Source: Lactifluus volemus
Taxonomy: Eukaryota; Basidiomycota; Agaricomycetes; Russulales; Russulaceae
Assembly: GCA_022376515.1 (NCBI GenBank)
Contig: WTXI01000008.1
Span: forward strand, 992,001-1,056,000
Reading direction: 5' to 3'
Length of the DNA: 64,000 bases
Shown here: piece by piece, positions 34,811 to 45,992 of the stretch
How positions within the stretch are numbered: the stretch's first letter is position 1
Layout: each line of letters starts with the position of its first letter
Made by a program: the position numbers and the translations under genes
Notes under the pieces: model-generated
Told to the model about the DNA's origin: nothing
Databases searched by the model: none
Seen by the model: the letters and a program-made list of their open reading frames with translations, nothing else

Positions 34811-37800
34811 TCAGTATGATAACTTTCTAATTACCCTGTTTATATGAGCCTCGTCCCGCCTTTCACTCTTTGCCTGTCCTGACCACCTATGCATATCTCT
34901 CGCCTTTTCAAACATCTCCTTTGCCTGCTCCAACTTGTTCTGCTTCTCATACACGATGCCCAAACCTTTATAACCATTCCCTTGTCCAACCTTATCATCG
35001 GCCTTCAGATGAGCTTGTAATGCTTGAACGTATAGCTGCTCTGCTTCATGATAGCTTTCTCTTCTTCTTTCCACATCTCCTAGGTCGTTCAAGGCATTTC
35101 CTTGGCCAATGCTATCACTTGCTCTCTTGTAATTTTCTAAAGCACTTTGGTACATCTCTGCTGCCTCATTGATCTTTTGCTGGGAATAATAAATGTGTCC
35201 CAAGGATTTTTGACAGTTTGCTCTTCCAAGGCTATTGTTTGTGGCCTCATATAGCTTCAAGGCATCATGATATTGGCTTCTGGCCATAAGCATATCTCCT
35301 TGTTTGTGAGATATACCTCCTAAGCCCTTAAGATCATTAGCTTGGCCCAGCTTGTCAGATGCCTTTTCATGGCATCGTAGAGCATCCAAATAGTATTCTT
35401 TTGCTTCTTGAAGTTTGTCCTGTTTTCTATAAAGGTCTCCAAGGTGGCTAAGGGCATTTCCTCTTCCAAGATCATCTTTGGCCCGATTGTGAAGACGTAA
35501 GGCTTCATGGTATGCGTCTTCAGCTGCGGCCAGGTTGTCCAATCTCCGATGGACATCTGCGAGGCTGGATATATCATTGGCTTGACCGACAAGATCGTTC
35601 ACGATCTTGTGAAGGTCCAAGGCTCGTTCGAAGCAACCCTTGGCAAGTTTTATCTCATCCATCCGAAGATAGACATAACCAAGGCCTTTCAGGCTATTGG
35701 CTTGACCCAGTCGATCACCGTTCTCTTCATGAAGCGCCAAGCTCCTTTGATAATGCGAGCGTGACCCCTCCAAGTCTCCAAGCGTCCTATATGTGTCTCC
35801 GAGATGTGTCAAAGCATTGGCTTGACCGCACGCGCTTTGAGCCTGCACATTAAAGTCATATGCCCTTTGATAATGCGTCCTTGCTTCCTCGACTTTATCA
35901 CATCTGTAGAACACGTCTCCGAGATGGCAATGATCATTGGCCTGGCCAATCACGTCTTCGGCGTTCTGATGCAGCTGAAGAGCATTTTCGAAACACTTTT
36001 GCGCAAGATCCACCTTGTCACCATCAAAGTAGACGGACCCGAGGGACGTTAAGCAATCTCCCTGGGTCTCATCTGAGAGGCCCTGCACTTGAATAGCACG
36101 TTTGATGGTGACGTCCGAAAAGTTCCCAACGTAAGAGCAGAATTGAGTGAAGGCGATGATGGCCTCGATGAGTGGAGCCATCCCCGTCAGAGGGGTCCAG
36201 GTAAGAGACGTCTGCAGCACAGATTCCATGTTGTTCATTTCCATCGTCATCCCTTGGAACAAATCGTGGTCGAGGCTGTCGTATCCATGAGAGGCGAGAG
36301 TCACGTAATAGTCCCTAAGCGCCTCTCTGTCCTTGGGGGCGACGAGTGTGTGTTTCTCGCAATAAAGCCTCACCAGCGAGTTGACCTGCACCCGCTTATC
36401 CGCGGTGCGAATGGCCAGGCTGCACTTTAAGAGTGTGTCGAGGCTGCGTGAAATATCAGGGATGTCAGGGAACAGACGTTGAAAATCGGATGAGGGAGAT
36501 ACGGGCATCCCGTCTGGCAAGAGACCGAGGATACCCAAAAGTCGCCGCGAGGATGGGTCCGCGACCATGCGGGCGCTGTCTAGGGAAAGGGCGATGGAGA
36601 ATTCTAAACTTGACAACTTGTCTCCTTTTTCCTTTTCCACAGATGTGATGTTCTCCCTCTGCCAGCGTTCCCAGAGCGTCTCTGCGCCAGAAACTTCCGC
36701 GAGACTTGCCAGAAGGGTGACGGCGAGGGGTAGACGATCAACGGCATGTATGAGTTTCTCCGCCCATTCGTCATGCGAGCCAGCAAGGCTTTCCCAGGTC
36801 CGCCTGGCGGCATCGTACCCAAAGTTGGTAAGGGGTGGCAACATGGGCAACGTCCACGCGGTTCCCTTTGGTCTCTCTCCGCCCCGCATCGTGATGAGTA
36901 CGGTAACGGAGGGGATTGCCGTTATCTCCGCAAGCAGATGCTCGACGGCTCTTCTCCTTCCTGCCTCGGGTTGGTCCCAGGGTGACTCAAAGTTATCCAG
37001 GCATAGGATGCACGTCTTTGAGGACAAGGCAGAAACGACGCGGGACTCGAGACCCGACACACTGGCAGAGCAGTGGTCATCGGAGGACATCGTTTCGGGT
37101 GGTCGGAGCAGGGAGAGCGAATTGGCCAGAGCGATGAGGAGCGATTCTCGGGACTTGAGCGACTCGCAAGGAATGAGATAACGCGAGTCGCTACCGCCGA
37201 AACGGGATACGATTCGGTCATGTGTAAGTACGGCATGTGCGAGGGAGGTCTTGCCCACACCTGCAGGACCCAATATTGCGATGCGTGCAGGAGGTGGTGG
37301 TGGAGAGGCGGATGAAAAAAGGATTAGATCCACTATCGTCTTCAACTCAGCGTCACGTCCAAAAAAAACCTGTGGTCTGACGGGCCGGGAAAATGACCTA
37401 CGACATTGTGTGATGTCAGAAAAGCAAGTAACGAGAGAGAGAGAGAGCAGAAAAATCACGAACAGTACTGGGCTAGACGAGATCGGCATCTGATGCACGG
37501 ATGTAGGGATTGGCGTTGACTGTGCTCTTTCAGCAAAGAGCTGTTGAAACCGGATGTCCACCAGCATGGCAGCCTAACAAAGTTCGAATACTGAACCTTC
37601 AGCTCGTGCTATCAACAAACAGGGAAAAAAAGCTCGCCGTGAATCGATCAAATATCCTAGTCATTTGACGATCACATTTCTGTATCTCTTTGGTCATGTT
37701 GCTACGTGAAAGGCCCTTTTTGAACTGCTCAAACTTTGTCTTTCCTCGGCATTGAGACAGGAGTTGAGCAAGTCTTTCAAACTCGCTGTCGCGAAAATGT

Positions 37801-38354
37801 GTAAATAAATAAAAACGACATAAAAACTTTTTGAAAAAAAAAAAAACCCGTGAGGCGTAACTTTTATTTACCTCTCGACTTCTTTCAAGATGAAGATAAA
37901 ATCCTTGTGCAAGTTTTCTTCATCGTACAGCCCATACCGCTGACACAATGAACTAAACTGTTTGACAAGAGTGACGACCTTGGTGACGTTATACATCACT
38001 TCTACCCAAGTCTCGCGATAGAGATCGACTTCCTAAAATAAAATAAATAAATCAGCCGATCTAAATAAGAAAGAAGAAAAAAGACGAACTCCTTTAATCT
38101 TGATGATCAGCAGAAAGATACTCGCGACCTGCGACATGTAAGGTAAGCTCGAGGCGATGGTGGCGGCTTCGCTAAGCATGACGATCGATAGGTCCAACAC
38201 TCCCGCTGGCTTTGTAGATTGGAATTGATCTGCTAAATTTGTCAATAAGATCGATCTCTGAACCATTTCCAAGTTCACCTCGCGACGTTTTTCCTCGAGT
38301 TGAAGTACGAACAGTAGATCTGCGAAAAATATCAAGAAACTTGGAAGAGGTCAT
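34811..38354 (-). CDS. NLR4: NB-ARC-TPR STAND protein
   Basis: NLR-like protein with a TPR sensor. Start MTSSKFLDIFRR; in-phase exons then give AGVLDLSIVMLSEAATIASS, EVDLYRETWVEVMYNVTKVV and EFERLAQLLSQCRGKTKFEQ, a helical N-terminal module. A candidate GC-AG intron (37574-37637) joins it to AAMLVDIRFQQLF and a single long frame. This contains VFFGRDAEL, Walker A GPAGVGKT (37247-37270), Walker B CILCLDNFE, RLPLAVTLLASL (the GLPLA-type motif) and a winged-helix region. Ten TPR units finish the protein, ending INRVIRKLSY. A hydrophobic stretch (PVLFVIFLLSLSLVTCF) just before VFFGRD is pyrimidine-rich at DNA level and is more likely an unremoved intron than a membrane segment. Domain calls are firm. 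Confidence 0.87.
34920..36130 (-). repeat. ten TPR units of 40 residues in NLR4
   Basis: Regular 40-residue units, each starting G-Q/R-A/G-N, as in GQANSLKGLGYVYLRMDEI and GQGNALNDLGDVERRRESY, with A-x-x-x-Y/F-x-x-A-L in the second helix. The first unit (GDCLTSLGSVYFDGDKVDLA) lacks the Asn. All are in frame. The GQAN linker is the kind seen in fungal TPR-type NLRs. Confidence 0.88.
37640..37860 (-). other. intron-rich 5' part of NLR4
   Basis: One exon (about 37640-37790) encodes EFERLAQ...DRQMTRIFDRFT. It is bounded by the GC-type donor at 37637 and by an AT-rich upstream intron containing a run of A on the plus strand (37838-37849). Confidence 0.5.
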
Positions 38355-38864
38355 GGTGGTTACAGGAAGAGATTGCTAATGCAAATAGATGTGCCTATGT
38401 ACTTGTGGGCACTGGGGGCACAGCTCTGGCACTTTGACCTGTTTTCATCAGTTATATAAGTCAATTGTAGATTATACACAAGGTGCGCCTATAAATAAAT
38501 ACTGCTAGGGTTCTGCCATCAGATGCCGGGTTGTTGGTTGGTTGGAGTCTTGGAAGTAATGTGCGAAGTGCTCTCTATCTGTGCTACACAGAAAGTAAAA
38601 GAGAGGACGAAAAAAAAAGTGAGGAAAAAAAACAACACATCAATGATGTACACAAAGGGTTTAAGTCTGTGTCGTATTGTCGTGTCCGTTCGTGATGAGA
38701 GAGGAACGTGCATTGCGTAGAGGTGGTGGTGTGTGGTGATTGATGCTGAAAGAGAGGGGTATCGAAAATGGTGGGGGACGAAAATGCGTTGTTTGTATGC
38801 AGGCAAAATGAAACGTAAACCAAAGCTGGGAAGAGGCCGAGAGAATTGTGATTCAACGCGCTCG

Positions 38865-40743
38865 CTAGATTCGCAATTCGCGAAACCCGCGCACGTCCAC
38901 CCGCCCTGCCCCGTTCCGCGTCCATTCGGCCTGCTCGTCCGCATGGGAGCCTGCACCTTTGATGCTGGCGGCTGCTACTGCGTCAGCACGGTATCGCCCA
39001 CCGGGGATCACGATCTTCCCTGCGCTGCTGCGGAGCCGAGGTAGACCCGCTTCCTTACGTTCTCTCTTCGTCAAACGGCGTGGAACCGCGGCTGAACCCG
39101 GGGGTGGTGACGGCGAAGGTGATGGAGACGAGATGGGACTCAAAGATCCCGTCTCGGACAGCGCCGGCGTATCCGCGTCGTCCGCGTCGCCGTCACCGTC
39201 ACCGTTATCGCCATCGCCATCGACGTCTACATCAGCATCCATATCAGCATCCACGTCGTCTGGCGGGGCAGCTACGAGCCCGCGCACCGTCCCGCGACGC
39301 GTGCGCTTTGCAGCGCTCGTACTCGTAGCCGATACTTCGGATGACCCGGATGACTCATCGAATGAGCGCTTTGGAGAGCGATGCTCGCGCTCCCGCGCGA
39401 ATAGTCCGGGCGGTAGTGATGGCGGTGCAGGAGGTGACACGGACCTCGAGCTCGGGAGAGGGATATCCGCGGGTGTGGGAAGCGCCAGGACGGGGATGGC
39501 CGTGGTGGAAGAAGAGTGCCGAAGTACTCGAGAACTCCGCCGCGGACGCGAAAGAGGCTTCGGTGCCGAGACGGGTACGGGAGTGAGCTTGGCAGTTGAA
39601 ACAGAGGCGGCTCGCGTACGGGCCTTGCTCATCGGTTTAGAAGACGGTTTGGGAGCCGAGGGAAGATCTTGGGAGGAGGCCTCTGGTGGGAGTTCGGAAA
39701 CATTGGGTAGGCCAGAGTGCGGCCCTCGGAGGTTGCGAATTGAGGAAAAGTGTTCCCAATCGTGATAGCTTTCAACGCAACGTGTTAATTTTATGTATAG
39801 GGGGAGGACGGGAGAAGCTCACGCCACATAAACCGTTGGGGTCTCCATATCCTTGTCATCGTCGTCATCCATATACATCGCAGACTTTTCTGCGCGTGTC
39901 TTCTCCCTCTCTGCCCGCTTGCTTTCCCGCCGCGCTGCACGCCTAGACCGGTCGTTCATGACGGGTTCTCGCTCGATGAGGGTGGTGGCTAATGATGAGG
40001 ACGATGACGCGGCCGTGTCGATTACGGTGGCGGCAGCAGCAGGATCCCACCCGGCAGCCCACTCGATGAGATAGACGAGACCAGGTTGGATGACCTTGAC
40101 GTTGCATTTCTTCATGTGTGCAAACGCGGAGAGTTCGAGATGGCCACCGTAGGTGGCTTGAAGGGTATAAAGAATACGTGAGTGGGCGCCTAGGAAGGTA
40201 ATAATAGGATCCGTACCGGGCTGACGCATGAGAGAGAGGTGAACGTCCAAACCACGTTCATCGTCGACAAAGGGAGCATAGCGGACACTATGTGACTTGA
40301 TCCAATCGCAAATGTCCTTTCTCAATTGAAGATGGCGAGATTCGGTGCCGTACAGCTGGTCAGAGAGAGCACGGAAAAGGCAATTTCCGTCGCCGGTTGT
40401 GTCAGCCGCGTATAGGCCGAGGTGACGGAGTTGTTCCGTGAGCTGTTGTGTGTTTGCTTCTGGGTCGGAGAGGAGCTATTGAATGATGAAAAAAAGATAG
40501 ATGAAAGGGAAAGCACGTGAGAGGGTGAGGAGGGGGTGAGTAGAGAAAAAAAGATATTAGGAAAATGGAGAAAAAGGGAGAACGATTGACTCGCCTTGCC
40601 CTTGCTAGAGCGAGTGGTGCGTGAGCGCACTGAAAGCACGTTGACTCCATCAGTAACCATGACCAAACTTGCGCTGAAAGGAAATCCAACATACAAGGTA
40701 AAACAGCCTTTTGGGCACGCCTGTGACTCCTTGGAGGGCCCAT
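38865..40743 (-). CDS. OTU-domain deubiquitinase (OTUD3-like)
   Basis: Cysteine protease of the OTU family removing ubiquitin. Start MGPPRSHRRAQKAVLP (exon 40695-40743), then RSRTTRSSKGK, then LLSDPEANTQQLTEQLR and the catalytic Cys motif TTGDGNCLFRALSDQLYG. RKDICDWIKSH follows, an intron inside MRQP|ATYGGHLELSAFAH, then VKVIQPGLVYLIEW. A low-complexity insert (REPVMNDRSRRAARRESKRA) precedes the His motif YVA|YHDWEHFSSIRNLRGPHSG, reached after the intron at about 39763-39822. The long tail is disordered with an Asp/Gly run (DGDGDNGDGDGDADDADT), then KRERKEAGLPRLRSSAGKIV. Catalytic Asp/Asn, Cys and His are present, so it should be active. One intron uses a GC donor (40476-40594). Confidence 0.87.
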
Positions 40744-40956
40744 GTGGTAAGATGGAGGGAAATAATAAAGAAATAAAAGCGAATTGTTGCTCGTTGGCCG
40801 TGGCCGGGGTTTGGGCCTTTCACTCAAGGTCTTGTTGACACCTCCCTTCTCTTCACTTTCGGGGTCCGATCCTCAACAATGAGACCCCGAATACACAGCC
40901 TCTGCAACTTTTTCCCTTTTTGGGTTATTCACCTCTCTCATCCCGCGGTTTCGGCC

Positions 40957-41773
40957 ATGGTCGTCGTCGACGAGAAGATGTTCCTCCCACCACCACCACC
41001 CTACTCTCGTCCCAATGCGAGACCCAATTTCTCTTCATTTCCTCAACCTCTTCATCCACCCCCGTTTTCAGCTTCATCTATACCTTTGGCCACCATATCT
41101 GACTTGCCTTCCCATCTACTCTTACATATCGTCCATCGGTCCTTTCCACAGGCACCCGACAAGAGCTATAACAAACTGGAGAGGCAGAGGAAGACCCTTC
41201 ATTGGCTTACCATGTCTCTAAGACTCGTTAATCGCGCGTTCTATATAGGTGAATTGACCTGCTTTCGTCCGTTATCTCGCAAAGGCTGATGATGTATCTA
41301 GCCTGCATGCATGTACTTCGTTCGACCTACCTCCCATCATACACCTCTCTCATCCGGCCTCCCTATACCTCCGATCCCTTTCCTCTAACACAAAATCTGT
41401 CTTCCGATGCGTGTACTCCTCTCAATCGTAGCCGTGAGACGACCGTATTAGACCTCTTCATCGCACTCAAGGTCCATGATGATGTCTGGGCGGACGAGAC
41501 AGAGCTACACCTCGGCCAGCCTGAGGCTTTCCGTGACCTGTTTGACCTTATGCAGCCTCGCGCACGTCTTGAGGACCTTCTCCGCGCCCAACTCGCCCCT
41601 GCGCGCATCGACCTCACCGCATACAGCGTCACGTTTGCCTCAAGGCGCGTTGGTGTCGTTGGTCCCTCACGCAGGACGGTCGTCGAGGCCGAACGGGCGA
41701 AGACGAGAGCCTTGAGGTAGCGGCCAAGCGTCTCGCGCGGAAGCTCAAGGATTACTTTGCAGCTAGGCGATGA
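40957..41773 (+). CDS. F-box-like protein
   Basis: Start MVVVDEKMFLPPPPPYS, then a Pro-rich segment, ISDLPSHLLLHIV (F-box-like helix) and WLTMSLRLVNRAFYI. An intron (about 41248-41301) leads to ACMHVLRSTYLPSYTSLIRP. The second half has TTVLDLFIALKVHDDVWADE and AFRDLFDLMQPRARLEDLL. The C-terminus EDESLEVAAKRLARKLKDYF ends at 41773, but only if one G is restored near 41694-41697 (cgggc where cggggc is expected). Otherwise the frame stops at 41720. The F-box label rests on one motif and is tentative. The start lies about 210 bp from the divergently transcribed OTU gene. Confidence 0.5.
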
Positions 41774-43552
41774 CCTACGAAGTGGCTTTTGATATTCTGT
41801 TCTGGTAATGTGTGTGTGTGTATGTGTACATCCAAGTTGTAATCTTATGGTTCTTCGATATTGCTCACGGATATTGGAGATGGACAAATAGCTGCGCAGC
41901 TGTGCTTTGAAATACAATAAATCAATTTCAGACAAGACAAGTACTTGGGTTTTACGTACAAATGTTCAACTTGTTTACGTGTAAGTTAACCAATTGATAA
42001 GCGCCACGTTGTCGGAGTCTGATAGCAGAGAACCCTTCCGGTCAATTATCCAGTAACCGATCGATTGTCAAATTCATCGCTTCTTGGTCATCATTTTAAT
42101 CTTGATATCTCCACTAAGTACCCAACAACTCTAGAAATCCAGCTGGGACTGGAAATCCTCGTGTGAAAAATCTCGGTCTAGGCTTCTAAAGGATCAAAAG
42201 ACCAGCTGACGAACCTGCGGGCATTGTCGTACAACCCTCTTTTTTAATTTTTAACTTTGGATGGTTAATGTTATGTCGACGAACCCAAAAGAAAAGAAAA
42301 GAAAAAAATGTCACTTGTCACTTGTATAGCACTTGGCAAAAAAAATTCAAACTGCTAGCAAAATATTTGGAACTCCTACTCGATCTTGGCCCTTCCTGCC
42401 TTGCCCCCACCTTTATTTTTCTGTATTTCTTGCCCCCACTTCCTCCTGTCCACCCCACCGCCGCCGTCGCCATGTGTGCTTTTTGAAAGGGGATCTTCGA
42501 TCCTAGGTTCAAAAAGTTTCATCGTCCTCTACTCCTTCGAGTTTGAGTTGGGTGACCGATGAGAAAAAAAACTACCTTTACGCCGTTGCATCGGCAAACT
42601 ACTACCTTATGCACACACACAGACACACAACAAAGGAAGTTTATTACGGCGACACGGGATACTAACTATCGTTCAAACGAAGATCAGAACGGTGATCCCT
42701 GAAACCGGTGAAGTGAAGAAGAACTTGAAGCTTCAAGTCGGCGCCGGAAGGACGAGGGGGGGCGGCAATGCCTAGGTTTGGACGATCAGGACAAACTTTT
42801 ACCGACTCTCGGACATGATGATGTTGCTGACTGTAATTTAATGACTTTGCCCTCCATTATCCCCGACATAACCACTTAACCCCCCCTCCCAACTCCCCCA
42901 TTGGCGAGGTGATCCTTGGATCCCGAGTGATCACCGCAGCGACCTCGGAAACCGTTGGAGTAAAAAAAGCGTAGAACTGAGTTTTTCCAAGTTTCCAAGG
43001 TTTTTTTACCGACAGTACGCTCTTAGTAGGTCTTACCTCCAAGCTTCCAGGGTGTTGGTGAGGGATTTAAGCTGCTCATTGTTGGGGATGAGTGGGACTA
43101 TGACCCCCGCCGTAATATGACGGACGGACGGAACTCGTTTTAAATTGACCGTAAAACTGTACTTTGCCAACGTATGATTATTCCCTTGGCAGGACAAAAA
43201 CCGAACATTTTGAACCGTAGACTTGACAACAACTGAGAAAAAAAGAGGTGACGATAACATATTTCCACAACTTACTTTTTCGTTGTGCTTCAACACCAGT
43301 TCGTCCGGGGAAAAAAAAAAGGCTTGAGAAAACCTCCTGCGAGTTACAGGCCCAAACGCTGGCTGACAACGCTGACTCACCACCCGCGACACTCACCACT
43401 CCAACCTTTCTCCCACCCCCCGTCATCGTGGGCCCAACATGCGTCCGCGACGAATCATCAAGACTCTGATGCACCCTGCACTGTAGGCAGCAAGAACGCG
43501 TCCTCAAATTCATGATCCTCCCCCATGACGAGTAAGTAATCCACAACTCCCG
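41774..43552. other. intergenic, no gene seen
   Basis: About 1.8 kb of AT-rich tracts and A runs with no frame that splices into anything recognisable on either strand. A few short minus-strand frames (for example near 43200-43400) have no support. It lies between two genes that converge here. Confidence 0.45.
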
Positions 43553-45450
43553 TTATTGGTCGTCCTCCTCCTTCCGAGGCCGCCGTCTCCCACCACGCGT
43601 ACCAATTTGTAGTCTCTTGTCCAAACCAGCAACATCCCCCACCTCGTCGCCAGTGGCGAACCCGAGGGGCCCCGCCCACACTTCTTCTTCCTCTTCCTCT
43701 TGCCGCTTCGGCTCTTCCTCTTCCACATCCATAGACCGCCACAGCTGCGCAAGGGGCAGCGCTGGGAGGCGCGATAACGTAACCTGTAACGTCTCGCCAC
43801 CTGGTCCCATGCGCCCGTCCAACTTGCGGAGCGCCGCACGCGCCTCATCTATGGACGGCAATTGCAAGAAGGCACAACGGGAATCTGAGCGCCGTTCCCC
43901 ACGAAATGGTGGCACTATTGAAAAATAAATAAATAATATTTTTTTTTAGAGAGGAGAAGAGGGAGAAACGCACGGACTGCCAAGGTGTCAATGTTAGGGA
44001 CGTCGTATGCCCATTGGAGGAGTGCAGGTCGGGTATGGGACGCTGGCCACCCAGATATATGCACGACGCGGTATTCAGGACCGATGAAAAATACCCAAGG
44101 CGCGAAATCAACGTTGAGCAAGCGATCCGTGTAACGGAAGCCGTGCGGTGCACCCTGTCGTGCAGCCCGTAGCGCTCCTTCCGTACTTGCAAACTCAACA
44201 TACGCAAACCCGCTCTTAGCTAGGAAAAGAATAGGGTGTTACCCCAAAAAAAAATTAAAAGGAGAAGGGGGACATTTTTGTACGTACATGGACGCACTTC
44301 AACGACGCAGCCTAGTCGGCTCCAAAAGTTGGTGAGAGCGATGTGAGAGATGTTGTTAGGCAGCCTGCCGATCCAGAGTACACGAGACGGTTCATATAAA
44401 CCTTTCCAACCGGGGACGGTCCGCTTGAGTTCTTCAACGATCGCACTGGACGTCGTGGGATCGAGGGGTTTCCCGAGTTCTGGAGCATCTCCTTCCAAGA
44501 GTTCTTTACGCAAGCTATACGGACGATTCGCAGCTCGCTCGAGGCGTAAGATTCGACCTCGGACGGTGATGGGTACGCGTCTGTGAACACTTAATATGTG
44601 TTGGACACGATTATCGCTCGAATACATAAAATATGCATATTTTGAGCCGGGGCCTGCAAAACAGAGTTTCGATTTAGCTTACGCCCAGGGGGGGGGGGGG
44701 GAGGGGTTGGGAGAGAAAGAGAAGACATATACGCATGACGAATGCTTCGTGTTTGCCAAACGGCGCCAATGCCTCGCACAATTCCTCTCGTGTGGTAGAG
44801 TCTTGTGGGAACCCCGAGACAAAGATGGTCTGGCGGGCATCATCGCCACGCCGTTCCGCTGCTGCACCACCACCACCACCAGCACGACGACTCACGCTCG
44901 CTTCACCACCACCATCTTCTTCTTCTTCGCAAGTGCGGCTACGTTTCCGAAAGACGATAATCTCCTTTCCACGCACACGTATCGGTCGTTCAGCGTACGC
45001 ATGTAACGTACGTTTGACGCCATGTACATCCGCAAACATGACGTCCGCTCGCGTTCCGGTGCCGGCGCCGCTGCCGTCCGTGTGCACCCATATCCGAGTC
45101 ACTTGACCAAAATGTTGAAAGATGGGGCGGATGTCGGATTTGAGGGTGTTTGGCGGTAAGTGGGCGATCGCGATGGTGGTGGCTGAAAAGTCAGTCTCGT
45201 CTGGTGGTCGTGGTGGTGGCTCTGTTGACGTTGCTGACGTTGTTGTGGGAGGCGTGACGGGGAAAAGGTTAGGTGAGAAGGTTGGTGGGATCAGGAGAGG
45301 GCGTAGAGTGCGTGTACGTGTACGTGTGGTGGTCGTCTCCTCGTCATGGTTGTCTGACTTTTCCACTTTAAGAGTGTCATATGTTGTAGATGAATACGTT
45401 CTAATAAAGAACTTGTTGCACAAGGTGAGATTGTGTAAGCGACGTAGCAT
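43553..45450 (-). CDS. mitochondrial four-RRM RNA-binding protein
   Basis: Exons 44733-45450, 44288-44653, 43974-44219 and 43553-43914 join in phase (all phase 1). The N-terminus MLRRLHNLTLCNKFFIRTYS is basic, hydroxylated and without acids, a typical mitochondrial presequence. Four RNA-recognition motifs follow: TTIAIAHLPPNTLKSDIRPI...; QTIFVSGFPQDSTTREELCE with SKYAYFMYSS; VLWIGRLPNNISHIALTNFW with SGFAYVEFAS; and VVHISGWPASHTRPALLQWA with DSRCAFLQLPSIDEARAALR. The tail is Glu-rich (VEEEEPKRQEEEEEEV). The RNP1 cores are weak, which suggests partial divergence. Probably acts in mitochondrial RNA processing or translation; specific function unknown. Intron 1 carries a run of 14 G on the plus strand. 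Confidence 0.8.
44688..44701 (+). repeat. G14 tract in intron 1 of the four-RRM gene
   Basis: Fourteen consecutive G, followed by agggg, tt and ggg. On the coding strand this is a C-rich polypyrimidine tract upstream of a ttttgcag acceptor. The G-rich strand could form a G-quadruplex. Confidence 0.8.
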
Positions 45451-45992
45451 GACAGACCAACAGACCGAGAGACCACTAGACCAAGAGCAATACTAACACG
45501 TGATTCTGTTTTAATCAATCACTTCTTGGCTTTTGGTTTACGCCACAGGGTCCTTTCCACTTGCACCCCCATCAAAGATCCCCTTGCAAAGCATCAGTGT
45601 ATCACAACTATCATTAACACCTGAATCGGAATAACAATGACGCGTGCCTTGCACAGCTTTGGCATCTCATCGATCGAAAAATCTCTTTTCTTTTTTCTGA
45701 TTTGACCTGACCTGTTACTTAGCTCCCACGGATTTCTTCGTCTCTCCCGTCGGTAATGTCTGATGGTACCTCTTTTCGGATTTAGAAAAGTAAAACATGG
45801 TTATGTATATCTGTCATCAACAAAGCTGCCTACTATAACTTATCCGTTCAGATCCCCCCCAAAATTAATGTGTCAATCACAGGAATACAAAGAAGCAGTT
45901 ACATATGCCACTTTATATCCCTTTCCAAGAAAAACGTGAATGGGTATGTTGAAAGCGAGAAAACAGCGAGTCATCTGGCGCCAGGGAAGCTT
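45451..45992. other. promoter region of the four-RRM gene
   Basis: About 540 bp between the four-RRM start codon and the IML2 stop codon (both minus strand). No coding frame and no clear TATA box. Confidence 0.4.

Noticed and set aside
37380..37480. Transmembrane segment PVLFVIFLLSLSLVTCF in NLR4
   Set aside because: The DNA is a pyrimidine-rich tract with ct repeats directly before VFFGRD, more like an intron than a real helix.
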